DNA from: Camellia lanceoleosa
Lineage: Eukaryota > Streptophyta > Magnoliopsida > Ericales > Theaceae
Assembly (NCBI GenBank): GCA_025200525.1
Contig: CM045762.1
Coordinates: forward strand, 124,935,752-124,999,751
Length of the DNA: 64,000 nt
Direction: 5' to 3'
Below the pieces are notes generated by a model, which saw only the letters and a list, made by a program, of their open reading frames with translations, was not told the origin of the DNA and did no database searches. Every line of letters starts with the position of its first letter. The first letter of the stretch is position 1. Of the stretch, positions 45,165 through 56,530 are shown piece after piece. The translations under genes were made by a program, and so were the position numbers.

Positions 45165-45398
45165 CTCTCTCTATTTCATATTAATAGTACTTTCTAAAAA
45201 TTTAAACTTTTTAAAGAAGCATAATCATTATTAATTTTAAAAATACCTTTCTATTCTTATTTTAAATATATTTATAATCACTTTATAAGGAATAATTTAA
45301 AAAAATTTTAAATTTAAAGTTTTAACTTTTTAAAATGGACATATAATTTCGGACATCAAAAAATAGAACAATAGACCAGTAACACAGGAGGGAGAGAG
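45165..45398. mobile_element. Stowaway-like MITE (unit A copy)
   Basis: CTCTCTCTATTTCATATTA at the left and GGAGGGAGAGAG at the right, TA on both sides; AT-rich non-coding interior. Same element at 53448-53683. Confidence 0.7.
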
Positions 45399-45639
45399 TA
45401 CATGACTGAGTTAGTGGGAGATAAATAATATCTACTAAATCTCATTTAAAATTTTTATTGAATGATAATATTATGTAAAAGTTACCGTTATCTAAATTAA
45501 AGAGCATCTTGAAAGTCCTTGTAATCATAGTGATCTGAGTCTTCAAATTCAGAATGACCTAGTAATGTTAATGGCCCAGGTTGGTCCATTTTGGATTGGA
45601 GTGTACTATTAGACTTTGTGGGCTTATAACGAAATTTAT

Positions 45640-45850
45640 ATTTCTTTGTAAAAAATTATGTTAATTGGTGTCGATAGCTACTTGATCAGATCAAATTTAA
45701 TTTGTATCAACGGTAATTTTAAAAATAAATTATTAATACAAATGTGATCTGATTAAGTGGCTATTAATATCCGATCAATGTGATTTTTACAGGGATGAAG
45801 TACTCGATGAGCCTAAATATTGAATGGTTCGAATTATCAATGTGAAATAG
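45640..45850. mobile_element. Foldback element (unit A copy, left arm shortened)
   Basis: Arms carry GTTAATTGGTGTCGATAGC/TACTTGATCAGATC and their inverses. About 50 bases present in the left arm of the unit B copy are missing here. Related to 27630-28013. Confidence 0.65.
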
Positions 45851-46573
45851 AATGTTCTAGTTGGGAAACCAAACTGGAGACAAGCTGGTCATATTATTAA
45901 AACACTCAACTAGAAATTAATTGGCTATGAGTGGAGGAACTTCAAGAAGTGAGAGAATAGACTCGGGGAAAGACTTGGAGACTACCTAATATTCAATTCT
46001 AGGGTTTTTCGTATATATCCTTCATAAAAAAATTAAATAGATCTGACAATTGTAACCCTTTCATTTTATTTGGTTTGTCTTAAAAAAAAATAAAAAATAG
46101 ATGGTCAATTTTGAAAAGCATATTTGTGGTTCATTTGAAATGAGAATATTAAGATTATTGGATTGACCTAATTCTTTTTTATTGATGATATAAATTGAGA
46201 ATCTTACAAAATGAACAGTTCAGATCATAGAAAGGACTCGTGATAGCCTCACGGGCTATTCAATCTCTTTCAAATTCATATTTGAATTTGAGAGAAACTC
46301 AACCTATTATTATTATACATATATGCAATGCAATGTTTGAAAAATGAAAGCTTCAACAGTGTGGGATAAATGATGTACATGAATGAATGTGAACATGTTT
46401 GGAGAAAAAGATGCTGTTGAAGTCATTTTTAACATCAACCAGGAGAGATGTTTGGAAGACAACATGGAATGGAAGTATGGGCACTTAGGATTAAGATGGC
46501 TCTGTTAAGCATTGACATGTTAGCTACATGTTAAATGTATCAGGCCCCCCCTTCCCAACTATGGAAAATTCAC

Positions 46574-47548
46574 TCAGACCATCTTCTTCCAAGGACAAGA
46601 CTTTGATGGACTTGTCTCATCATTGGTCTTCTCGGCATCGTAGGCTTCAAACGGCATTGTGTATCCTTGATACAATAGGGATGTCGAATATACTCCTGCC
46701 GCTTGCAACGCCTTGAGCCATCTGTGTTTGAAGCCACGATTCTCGCAACGACACAGATCATCAGCTAGCTTCTCCATCATCTTATCAATGTTGACCTTTC
46801 GCCCTTTAAAAAACCCCTTATTATAAGCCCAAGTTTCTATGGCCTTGCGCGCGAAAATGGCTGCAGTATCTCTATCAGCTATGGCGCGATCCAAAAGGCG
46901 TTGCGTGAGCGCATCTTTTGAAGGGTGAAACGCATCGGCCGTTTTGAGTTTGGTAATCTTTGCCTTCTGAGCTTCATTCTCGGCTCGCTTTTTCACCTCC
47001 TTCAGTCGGCGCTCTAGGTTCCGTATACGACCATTTTAATGATCGATTTCTTTACGAGTAGCTCGAAGATGTATGTTGATCTCATAGGAGCTGTACAGTT
47101 CCTTGACAGCTCCATGAATGCCCTCTCTGAACACCTCATAATCAGCATGAGTCGCCACTGACAAGTGAACTTCGGGAGGAAACATTTGCCGAGTAAATTC
47201 AACTACTACGTTTGGATCATAGACAATCGAATTAGCTTTGGTCATTGGTTTGTTTCTTATAAAAATAAAAAAACTCAGAGAAAGAGACGGCCTGCTAGGC
47301 TCATTGCGGACTACAGATTGAGTGCCTGTGGCTTTTATACTTCTTTTCACTTGCGTCCTGGGAGATCTACTGCGTTTATCTCTCTTGGGGAGAGCTGCTT
47401 CGTCCTCCAAGCGACCTATGCTTGTCCTTTCCCTCATTCCAGCTCCTATGCCAACACCATCATTGCGACATTCTTGGTTCATCTCGACATCAAGATTTGC
47501 TAAAGTTCTCTCTTCTCCTCTGTTGTTGTAGAAAATTCTGCTCGACAT
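46574..47548 (-). pseudogene. Tat-like antisense gene 2, coiled-coil protein, truncated
   Basis: Open from MSSRIFYNNRGEERTLANLD to RKEIDH, then one TAA at 47036-47038 (a CAA codon would restore the frame), then NGRIRNLERRLKEVKKRAEN, TQRLLDRAIADRDTAAIFAR, MEKLADDLCRCENRGFKHRW and LKALQAAGVYSTSLLYQGYT. The middle has a Lys/Arg-rich patch (KRDKRSRSPRTQVKR) and heptad-like helix from about residue 160. The frame crosses the 46618/46619 junction, so the last 14 residues come from unit A read backwards. A GT-AG pair may join an upstream exon ending near 47643 (ING-TLGV-LMPSSVRNHP). Function unknown. Confidence 0.55.
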
Positions 47549-48365
47549 ACGTGCCCTTGACCACTTTGGAGAAGTAATTGCTTTTTGAACAATTCTTCAT
47601 TTTCATAAAACGCTATAACTCATTTAAGATACTTACGGATGGTTGCGGACACTGCTTGGCATTAACTATGTACGCATCACACCCAATGTCCCATTAATAA
47701 TGCCATGCACGTAAGGGTAAACATACTTAGCTTTGACTTCGTGTGCACAGCATATTCGGCGTATTATGCTATCAACTAGGGTAGGGGCAGATATATGAAT
47801 CTATTCGGTATTACATCCGTTTGGGAAGCACACTCTACCAAATTGATATGCAATGCTCTACTTGAGCATTGATTACTTGGTTTCGAATTACCATGTGATG
47901 TTGTTGCCGACCTGACATATAGTGCCCCACTTGAGTGATCAGGTGGTTGTTGTGCCGACTCCATATATTCCCCAGCTTTGTACTATTCAGCCTATCACGC
48001 AGTCAACTGGGGCAGGGGTAGACAAATGAACCTATTCGACATTATATTTGTTTGGGAAGCATTACATCCGTTTGGGAAGAAAATGCTGCTGAAATTGGTA
48101 TGTAACGCCGCATTGGCACAAATTATGTGATGCTAGCAGAATAAGTTAAGCCATTTGTACCATTTAACATCACTTTCTAATTAGCATGTAATAGTTCCTT
48201 TTAGAATAATTTAATTCATGGTCATGCAAGTAGAACATTTTCGTGCTCGGCAAGCTGTTTTCATTAATAAACTGATTTGGTAAAAACGGCCCACTTACAT
48301 TAAAACAAAAACAACAAAACAAACACTAGCAAAATCCATAATGATTACAAAATCAATTAAACTAA

Positions 48366-50378
48366 CTACTCTAATCGGACCACTGAAGGCTCCACCCTGT
48401 CGGCAAACGGGCTTCAGATTTCCTCAGGGTCTGACTATAGAGGCTCTACTTCTTCTTGCTCATTGGAAATTAGCATTTCAAGTGTGACTTTCGCAGTCGC
48501 TAAGACTTTGAGTCAACCATGCTTGAAACCCCTATTTTCGAACTTCAAGGCCTCATCGGCATACAGTTCTTTGGCAGCTAATTCCCTAGCTTTAAAGGCT
48601 TTGGTGGCCACCACTTTCGTTTCTTCAGTTGCCGAATTAGCCTTCTGGAGTTTGACCTTGAGTTTCTCCAAATCCGCCTGCGCTGTCTTCAGAGCAGAAT
48701 CCATAAGGTTCACCCGCTCTTCGGTGGCACAATGCAGCAGATCCACATGCCTCGTCTTCTTTTCCTCTGCAACGGCTCTCGCGCATTTCTCTTTGGTCTT
48801 TCTTGCCTCGGCTTCAGCCTTTTGAGTTGCAATCGCCAGATCGGTTATAGCCAATTTAGATTTGCTTTATTCGGCCGCCACCTCAGCCGTTGATGAACTG
48901 ATTAACTCCACGGCATCATGTTGGCAACGGCCGATTTCAGTGATAAGCTCGGCAACCTAAAATGAAGAAGGCGGAAAGCCAAGAACAAAAATAACTAGTA
49001 GAAATAAAAATGAATACAAAGTAACACTTACCAAAATGGCCGAACGCGTAGCCCAAGCAACCGAAATCATACGGTTTGGTGCGAAACACAGCCTTGTTAA
49101 CATGAAGGGTAATGGCTACGGCTATACCCAACGCGACTGCAGGATCCTTCATTGTAGAGGTGCCGGTTAGAATTAATGACCCTTTCGCCTTCGGCTAAAT
49201 CACGAACGGTGCCACAAGGTCAAGAGGGGAAAGGGGAGAAGGCCTCGGCCTATTCTTGATTAGTTGCTCAACCACCTCAACAGATTTAGTAGGATTTTTT
49301 TCCCCCTCTATTCGGTCACCGGTTCTTCCACTATCAGCTCAAGGATGGGTTGCGCCGAATCCACCGGTTTAGCCTGAGCAATTTCAGTCCCCAATGGAGG
49401 GACTTCTTGACTTCCCTCAGCACTTGCCACTTTCTTCTGTACTGCCATTTTCTTGACATTTTCTCTTGGCAAACTGCGCAAAGGATTCGCCCGCCATATC
49501 TTCTGAGCTGACTCTAGGAAATTCGTTGAAGTCTATAAATATATCTTTTTCTTGGGGACTTCCGATGTTAACTCGTTCGCCAGAGCCGACTTGTTCGCAA
49601 TCCAAAAGCAGTTCCCTAGTTTCTTCGGCTTGAGGAAAGTTCAACTTGGCACTTTCATCTCTAACTTGTTCGACGTTGGCAACTTGTTCTATTTTGGCGC
49701 CTTGATCAATGCCCTAATCGACCCTTTAGTCACCATTGTTGGCTTGTTCACTGGCTGACGATTCCCCAGTGTCGACATCTCTTAGATTGGCGAAACTGGA
49801 GAACACGAGAGCTGCAAGTTGTTGTTTGCCTCTTGGAATGGAGATGTGATCGGCCGTCGAAAAAGTTGAATAGGATGAGTCCTATCGAAGTAATATATGC
49901 GCTCGACCTTGTCCTTATAAATTCGACCTACTGACAAAATCAAGGACGGTCTTCACCTGTGCGAGCGCAAGTTCGTCTGTGGAGGCGAGGGACCTTTTGA
50001 GATTGTTTCCTGTACAAGAGAGAAATGGTTAGAATAAGTCAATGCCAAATAAAAATAGAAATTTGTGTGAAATAATCATCGACCTGGTTCGTTCTTGCGC
50101 TTGGGCACAGAAGTTTGGCAATCTTCCCTCTCGCCGAACTCGTAATTGCCGCGAACGAGCACCATTACGTCATCCACTCTTTTGGCAAGCATGGTGACCA
50201 GATGGTGATTGGTGTCTTTCGCTCTAAGGAAATATCGCCCTTGCTGACCAGAAGATTTGGCAGGGACAAAATAGTACCGAATGGCCGAAACCCCTAGGTC
50301 AAGACGAAGCCAATGGTTTAACTTTATGAGACCCATTACGATTAGGTAAAAATTAACGCTTGATTGGGACGGAATCAA
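48366..50378 (-). pseudogene. Tat-like antisense gene 1, multi-exon coiled-coil protein
   Basis: The N-terminal exon (50378 down to about 50080) reads VSAIRYYFVPAKSSGQQGRY, LVRGNYEFGEREDC. A donor AG|GTCGATG and an acceptor TTGTACAG follow. The next part gives LKRSLASTDELALAQVKTVL, later DESAKLNFPQAEETRELLLD, KDIFIDFNEFPRVSSEDMAG and MKDPAVALGIAVAITLHVNK ending GCLGYAFGHFG|GTAAGT at about 49033. The last exon starts VAELITEIGRCQHDAVELIS and forms a long Ala/Lys/Glu coiled coil (TAQADLEKLKVKLQKANSAT) ending ENRGFKHGWLKVL and a TAG at 48366. At least three in-frame stops, so decayed. Resembles antisense-gene products of Tat elements; role unknown. Confidence 0.55.
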
Positions 50379-50580
50379 ACCCCAATGACATAATATAGAC
50401 CTAACGGTGGGGTGAAAGGGGAAACGGACGCCTCATTCGGCAATCGCCAATAGAGGGAAAATAATGGTGTGGAAAAGGTGCGGTTGTTGCATTCCCGAAT
50501 TCTAACGCACTTCAAAATGTCAAACTGACCTTTCAGCAACTAAGTATGCCGATTACACGGAACGGCACATAGCTAAATAC

Positions 50581-50591
50581 TCGGGGGGCAA
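50581..50591 (+). promoter_or_regulatory. Polypurine tract of the Tat-like element
   Basis: CTCGGGGGGCA just before the LTR TGTGGGAG on the plus strand; fixes element orientation. Confidence 0.75.
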
Positions 50592-50592
50592 T

Positions 50593-51077
50593 TGTGGGAG
50601 TTGAAATTAAGTAGCCCAACACAATTAAGCTCAATTGGAGGTCGGCCCGTTGGGCAGATCTATTGGACCCAATTAGAGCCGAGTAAAGTGGGACATAGAA
50701 AAGCACCGAATAACGGGCCCTAGTGCTTGGTAGTCGAGCCGAGTAGTTTAGGCAAGTCGACGTCTCGCCTAGTTGCCGATTCCTCTCCATAAAGTACAAC
50801 GGGGGAATGGGCCTTGATGGGTTGCATAGTAGGAGATAAAAACCCAAAGGAGAAACTCTATAAAAGGAATGAGAGGGCTCAGGAATGAGGTAGGTTCTAA
50901 ATAGTTTATTTAAGAAAAAGAGCAACCAATATATTTGGGAGGTGAAAACTAATTAGATCGTCGGAGTGCTAATTTTAACACTCCCGACCGGAGTTGTTCT
51001 TCTGTTTCAGGTGACCATCAAAGGACTACTTCAGGTTCTGCTTGGATAAAGGAGTATCCCAAATCCACTCCTCCACA
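50593..51077 (+). repeat. 3' LTR of the Tat-like element (485 bp)
   Basis: Termini TGTGGGAG and CTCCACA are mutual inverts. It has CTATAAAAGG near 50860 as TATA box and ends exactly where unit B begins. Confidence 0.85.
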
Positions 51078-51352
51078 ATATAATATAAAATTAGTCATAA
51101 GATATGGGGTTAATTCATAACCTCAAAAAGTTTAGAGGGGCAACCAAACTTCAACCAACACCCAAATCTCAGCAGGTGAGCACCAAAAAATCCAACAAAA
51201 CAATACAAAAATCAAGCAAAGTTGAACAGGAGAGCACCTAAAGAACCGAGCCAAAACAATACAAAGACCATCCCAATCCAGCAGGCAAGCAAGCACCTAA
51301 AAAACCATCCCAATCAACACAGTAGCAAGCAAGCACAGCTAGCCACAACCAC

Positions 51353-52467
51353 ACACTACAAGAAAATGCACAATTGGCGACTAAAAAAAGGATTTTCGTC
51401 GCTGAAAGTAGTGGAAATGGCGACTAAAATTAGTTTAGTCGCCAAAGCTGAGAACTTTTGCCGACTAAACTACTTTAGTCGCCGAATATAGATCTTTTAG
51501 CGACTAAAAGTCGGTTTAGTCGCCGAATATAGTAGTTTTAGCGACTGAAAAAATTTTAGTAGCTAAAAGGCACGGTTTTTGGCGACAAAAACCATTTAGT
51601 CGCCAAATCTATAGGTTTTCGCGACTAAAAAAAACTTTAGTCGCCGAATATAGGTGTTTTACCGACAAACACCTATTTTAGTAGCTAAACCTGGACAAGT
51701 GGCGACTAAAATTGATTTTAGTCGTCAAAACTCGAGCTTTTGGCGACAAAAAAATGAGTTTAGTCGCCGATTGTAGTTATTCTCATGGAAATTCAAGTTT
51801 TTAGCGACAAAACAGAATTTAGTAGCGAAAAGGCATATAATTGGCGACTAAAATTCATATTTAGTCGCCAAAAGTCCTCTCATATTTTTTTTTAGTAAAT
51901 ACTTTAATTTTTACATTAAATAACATTAAATAAAAATAATTATTTATATATAGAGTTTGTACTAAAACCGGAAAATTTAGTATATAAATAATATTTGTTG
52001 CATTAATATTCGCGTGAGATTGTAGTGGCATAGTGGGGAAAAGAGTGTTGCTGAAGGTTGACAAACATGGGAAATGAATGGTCATAGGTTCGAAACTTGG
52101 TAGGCACCGCGCGGGGCAAAAAAAATTTTTTTTTAAAAGACTTTCAGCGACTAAAGTCATTAGTCGCTAAAGGTAAAAATAATAAAATAAAAAATTAACT
52201 ATTGGCGACAAATGGTTTAGTCGCCAAAGGTAACATTCGAAAAACTGAAATTGACTATTGGCGACAAATGGTTTAGTCGTTGAAGAGCTGACCTTTGGCG
52301 ACTAACAGATTTTTAGTCGCCAAAGCCATCCGCGACCATATTTTGGCGACAAAATGGGCGACTAAAGCTTTTAGTCGGGGAAAGTGGATTTGTGACATTT
52401 GGCGACTAAAATGCGACCTTTGGCGACTAAAAATTTAGTCGCCAAAGGTGTTTTTTTTTTTGTAGTG
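51353..52467. mobile_element. Mini CACTA (En/Spm-like) transposon, 1115 bp
   Basis: Ends CACTACAAGAAAATG and (reversed) CACTACAAAAAAAAAA; perfect ACA duplication (51350-51352 and 52468-52470). Filled with GGCGACTAAA / TTTAGTCGCC repeats in both orientations, and no transposase. Same family as 38206-39181. Confidence 0.92.
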
Positions 52468-52511
52468 ACAGCAAACTGAAATAAAATTGTTGCATGAAAC
52501 TGGTAAATCAT

Positions 52512-52966
52512 ACTACAAAAAATTTAAGTTTTAGAACTAAAATTTAGAGACAAAATTATTTTTTAAGAATCAAATAGTGTTCTTATTATATTTTTAGTAA
52601 CGAAAATTAAACATTAGTGATAAATTATTATTGTTTTGAGACCAAATTTTTTGTTTAAAAAAATAAACTATTTTGAGATCAAATTATTTTGTCCGTAAAA
52701 GTCTATTTTTTTGGGTGAATACTAATCTCAAAGCCGAGTTTTTAAGTTGAGCTACAACGGATTTTATCCCTAGAAGTCTATTTATTAGTGACATTTTCAA
52801 AATCTTGTTGCTAAAAGCCTTGTTTTTGACTTTTCGGAACGACCTTTCAATGGCTATATATATTCACGACGATAGAAACTGATTCCTAAATGTTTTTTGC
52901 AACAAAATTTTCATTTTTAAAGACTAAAAAATTTAGGCTTTAAAACTCTTATATGTTATAGTGTTA
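52512..52966. mobile_element. Small degenerate insertion, CACTA-like ends
   Basis: Unit A is continuous across this point. Ends ACTACAAAAAATTTAAG and (reversed) ACACTATAACATATAAG suggest a CACTA-type or MITE insertion of about 455 bp. Interior has TTTTAAGAATCAAAT and AGTGACATTTTC words but no frame. Confidence 0.6.
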
Positions 52967-53447
52967 TGACAAAAAAAGAGATAATCAAATCAAAAAAAGA
53001 ACTCATTCAGAGAGAGAGAGAACTTCATAAAAGATAAATACGAGAACAGGGAGAGAGTATAGTTTTTGACTCGTGAAAAAGGTAAAGTTGTACTCTTTCT
53101 CTTCTCGCATTTGTCTTTGATGATGAACTGAAGATGAGTGTTCAACAAAACAAAATATTTTCCTCTGTGAAAATAAAATAGCAACTTCCCAAACAGCCAC
53201 ACTATATACTTTCCTCTGTGAAAGTAGTCAAAAGCAAAGCAAGGCTCTCAAGTCCACCCTAAAGTCTCGAATGCTCAACAAGAGTCATCAGTGGTTGGCC
53301 CATGCCACACTATTAGCAAACGACATGCTTTATAATTTTCTACTTTAATAAAGTTACCTCCCATTCAGATTCAATATTGACTATATGGTGGCATTAAAAT
53401 GGTATCACTAGTTAATGAGAAATTTTATATTATAATTATAGAAATTA

Positions 53448-53683
53448 CTCTCTCTATTTCATATTAGTAGTACTTTCTAAAAATTTAAACTTTTTAAAGA
53501 AACACAATCATTATTAATTTCAAAAATACCTTTCCATTCTTATTTTTAATTATATTTATATTTATTTTATAAGGGATAATTTAAAAAAAATTTAAAATTT
53601 AAAGTTTTGACTTTTTAAAATAGACATATAATTTGGGACATCAAAAAATAGAACAATGGACCAATAACATAAGATGGAGAGAG
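53448..53683. mobile_element. Stowaway-like MITE (unit B copy)
   Basis: CTCTCTCTATTTCATATTA to GATGGAGAGAG, TA on each side. Orthologous to 45165-45398, so inserted before the duplication. Confidence 0.7.
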
Positions 53684-53919
53684 TACGTGATTGAGTTAGT
53701 GGGAGAAAAATAATATCTACTAAATCTTATTTATAATTTTTTATTGAATGATAATATTATGTAAAATTTACCGTTATCTAAATTAAAAAGCATCTTGAAA
53801 CTCCTTGTAATCATAGTGATCCGAGTCTTCAAATTAAGAATGGACGTAGTAATGTTAAAGGCCCAGGTTGGTCTATTTCGGATTGGAGTGTACTAATAGA
53901 CTTTGTGGGCTTATCACGA

Positions 53920-54165
53920 AATTTATATCGATGATCTGAATTATTTAATATTTTGAATTTTTTGAGTATTTCATCTCTATAAAAAATTACGTTAATTGGT
54001 GTCGATAGCTACTTGATCGGATCAAATTTGTGCAAACGGTAATTATGATTTTAAAAATAAATTATTGACACAAATATGATCTGATCAAGTGGTTATTGAT
54101 ATCCGATCAACGTAATTTTTATAAGAATAAAATACTCGATGAGCCTAAATATTGAACAGTTGGGA
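53920..54165. mobile_element. Foldback element (unit B copy)
   Basis: Left arm GATGATCTGAATTATTTAAT... TGAGTATTTCATC... TACTTGATCGGATC pairs with GATCTGATCAAGTGG... GATATCCGATCAACG... ACTCGATGAGCC. Full left arm kept here. Confidence 0.7.
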
Positions 54166-54921
54166 AACCAAACTGAAGACAAGCTGGTCATACTACTAAA
54201 ACACGCAACTAGAAATTAATTGCTATGAGTGGAGGAGCTTCAAGAAGTGACGAGAGAATAGACTCCGGGAAAGACTTGGTCTATTGGAGACCACCTAATA
54301 TTCAATTCTAGGGTTTTCCCTATATATCCTCCATAAAAAAACCAAGTAGATCTGATAATTGTAACATTTTCATTTTATTTGGTTTGTCTTCAAAAAAATA
54401 GATAGTCAATTTTGAAAAACTTATTTGTGGTTCATTTGAAATGAGAATATTAAGATTATTGAATTGACCTAATTCATTTTAATTGATGATATAAACAAAG
54501 AGTCTTACAAAATGAATGGTTCAAATCATCGAAAAGACTCGTGATAGGCTCACGGGCTATTCAAACTCTTTCAAATTCAAATTTGAATTTGAATTTCAAA
54601 GAAACTTAACCTATTATTATTATACATATATGCAATGCAATGTTTGGAAAATGAAAGCTTCAACAGTGTGGGATAGATGATGTACATGAATGAATGTGAA
54701 CATGTTTGGAGAAAAAGATGCTGTTGACGTCGTTTTTAACATCAACCAGGAGAGAGGTTTGGAAAACAACATGGAATGGAAGTACGGGCACTTTGGATTA
54801 AGATGGTTCTGTTAAGCATTGACATGTTAGATACATTTACATGCATCAGCCAACCACCCCCCCATGGAAAATTCACTCAGACCATCTTCCTCCAAGGACA
54901 AGACTCTGATGGACTCGTCTC

Positions 54922-56217
54922 TCTTTCGAGTGAGACCACCAATGGACCACCTGCATGTGATGCTCTACTGGTTTATATTGTTGATTTTGATATCCAGCAC
55001 CAACATCCTCTTTCACGATTTTTTTTTTCTATCATTATTTTGAATAGGAGGGATACAAAAAATTCAATCAAATTTTCGACCAAACATTCACATGGCACAC
55101 CCATACAAGTGTTTGGTAAAAAAATTAATAAAAATTTTAGAGTTTCTAATATTTTCCTTTCGAATAAAAAACTTTGTTGGTTGGGGTTTACTTTTTTATT
55201 AGTTTATTTTCATCTTTAATGAATATTTGCAAAAAATTTCAAGGTTTTGGCTTCTGCTAAGACGAATTGAAAATTTTTAAAAAATTAAAAAAATTTGAAA
55301 CAAAGTTCCGAAGCAAAAATAGTAGGATTTTTTTTAAAGCTTATTTTAATTTTTAAATTTTCTTTTGAATTTCTTTAAAAAAAATTAAATTTTCATTTCA
55401 TAGGCAAACCAAAAAAAGTAGTAAAAGATTTTATAACACACACACACACACACATATATTTTAAAGGTCAATAAAAAAAATTCCAAAAAAAAAGTTAGCT
55501 TTTTAATTTGTTCCCAAACAGCTAATCCTTTATCCGAGAAGATGAGGTTTTAGTAAAAAAAAGTCATTAAAGAATTCAAAAAATAATAAAAAGGGTCAGA
55601 GATTCATTACTTTCTCTCTACTTTTTATGTGTTTTTTTTTTGTAAAAAATAAAAAACTATTCACAAATACTTTCTATACTCTCATCTCATATTTTAGCAA
55701 ATAAATTACTAAAAAAGCCACTTCCCAAAAACCTTAAGGTGGTGTTTGTTTTGAGAGATTGAGCCATGAGATTGGACTAATAGTTCATCCAGACTAATAG
55801 TCCGTTGTTTGGTTCAAAATTTTTGCACCGAACTAATAGTCTATTTGGACTATTAGTCTCAAATCTGTTGGACTAGCGTGTCTTATGGGGGGAGGGGTGG
55901 GGCACAAATGGGAGGATAATGGGGGATATGTAGGGATGACAATGGGCCGTGGCGGGACCGGAGATCACACTCCTCGTCCTTGATCCCCGATGGTGAAAAT
56001 TTTTCTATTCCCGTCCCCGATCCCTGACGGGGAACCTATTACCGTCCCCGCCCTCGCCCCCCTAACGAGGATCAAGTTTCCTCGACCTAGAAAATTTCTC
56101 GGCATCATCAATAGATTTGTCTATCATCATCATCAACAGAACAGATTCAAATAACTACCATTCATCAAGAGCAAACAAATAGAGATGAGAACACAGTAAT
56201 ACATCAATGTAGTACAT

Positions 56218-56265
<48 letters not shown>

Positions 56266-56321
56266 CTTGATTAGAGAGAGAGATATGGTTTCTGTGATGA
56301 TCAGATTGATCAGAACTGGAA
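54922..56321. other. Gene-free DNA right of the duplication
   Basis: An open frame at 54776-55219 begins in duplicated DNA and shows no domain. Then AT-rich DNA, a CA microsatellite (55437-55454), a repeat with GGACTAATAGT / ACTATTAGTC arms (55738-55880), a GC-rich dispersed-repeat patch starting GTAGGGATGACAATGGG (55930-56095), and a GA microsatellite (56224-56262). No supported gene. Confidence 0.5.
56224..56262. repeat. (GA)n microsatellite
   Basis: Nineteen or so uninterrupted GA units; further GA tracts follow at 56598-56640. Confidence 0.95.
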
Positions 56322-56468
56322 CTATGGACTGAGAAAATGAGATTGGCGATGGAGAGACTTGAGAGCTTTGTTGGATTTGTGTAGTCGACCCAAGATGTCT
56401 GGGATTGAACCCATCTCTGTTTTCACTGCCTCGACTTCTTTGAGGAATGATCCGAGGTTTTTGTCCAT
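56322..56468 (-). pseudogene. Syntaxin (plant SYP1 family)-like N-terminal fragment
   Basis: Minus-strand frame MDKNLGSFLKEVEAVKTEMG, SIPDILGRLHKSNKALKSLH then RQSHFLSP and TAG. The first 40 residues follow the Ha-helix pattern of plant plasma-membrane syntaxins (FL-EVE-VK-EM-I-LL-RL-E-NEESK-LH). The match stops at SLHR, and nothing of the Habc remainder, SNARE helix or membrane anchor is seen nearby. The ATG follows CTCAG, so it could instead be an exon start. The surroundings are low-complexity (GA, GGT repeats). I read it as a captured or decayed exon; the call rests on a short match. Confidence 0.4.
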
Positions 56469-56508
56469 CTGAGTCAATGTTATTATCTATGGATCAGAGT
56501 CTGGACCG

Positions 56509-56530
56509 GTGGTGGTGGTGGTGGTGGTGT
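56509..56530. repeat. (GGT)n microsatellite
   Basis: Seven GGT triplets, giving a poly-Pro run in the minus frame at 56483-56707, which is probably not a protein. Confidence 0.9.

Larger units (their letters stand above)
44835..46618. repeat. Segmental duplication unit A, right part
   Basis: Collinear with 53075-54921 (TCTTCTCGCATTTGTCTTTG, TCTCAAGTCCACCCTAAAGT, GTGTGGGATA-ATGATGTACA and others). Ends abruptly at 46618 inside GACTTGTCTC, after which unrelated Tat-like sequence begins, while unit B continues. Contains one Stowaway-like MITE and one foldback, both shared with unit B. Confidence 0.9.
46619..51077 (+). mobile_element. 3' portion of a Tat-like Ty3/gypsy retrotransposon
   Basis: The right end is a polypurine tract plus LTR (50593-51077), so the element runs on the plus strand. 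Its internal part carries multi-exon coiled-coil genes on the opposite strand. Antisense genes between pol and the 3' LTR are known from the Tat lineage (Grande, Retand, RIRE2 type). Gag-pol and the 5' LTR are missing: the left edge at 46618/46619 is a sharp break against unit A. The lineage call rests on this architecture rather than on pol. Confidence 0.68.
51078..54921. repeat. Segmental duplication unit B
   Basis: Full counterpart of unit A (30209-30638 plus 44835-46618). Extra material here: mini CACTA 51353-52467 and an insertion at 52512-52966, both absent from unit A, which keeps the empty sites (CCACAGCAAACTG near 30470; AAATCATGACAG near 30512). Extra bases also lie near 53165-53215. 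Confidence 0.9.

Noticed and set aside
47165..47503. 112-codon plus-strand frame in the Tat-like element
   Set aside because: Shadow of the antisense coiled-coil gene, which has the more protein-like composition and a continuing frame.
54776..55219. 147-codon plus frame in unit B
   Set aside because: Runs from duplicated DNA into T-rich unique DNA without any domain; the matching frame is absent from unit A.
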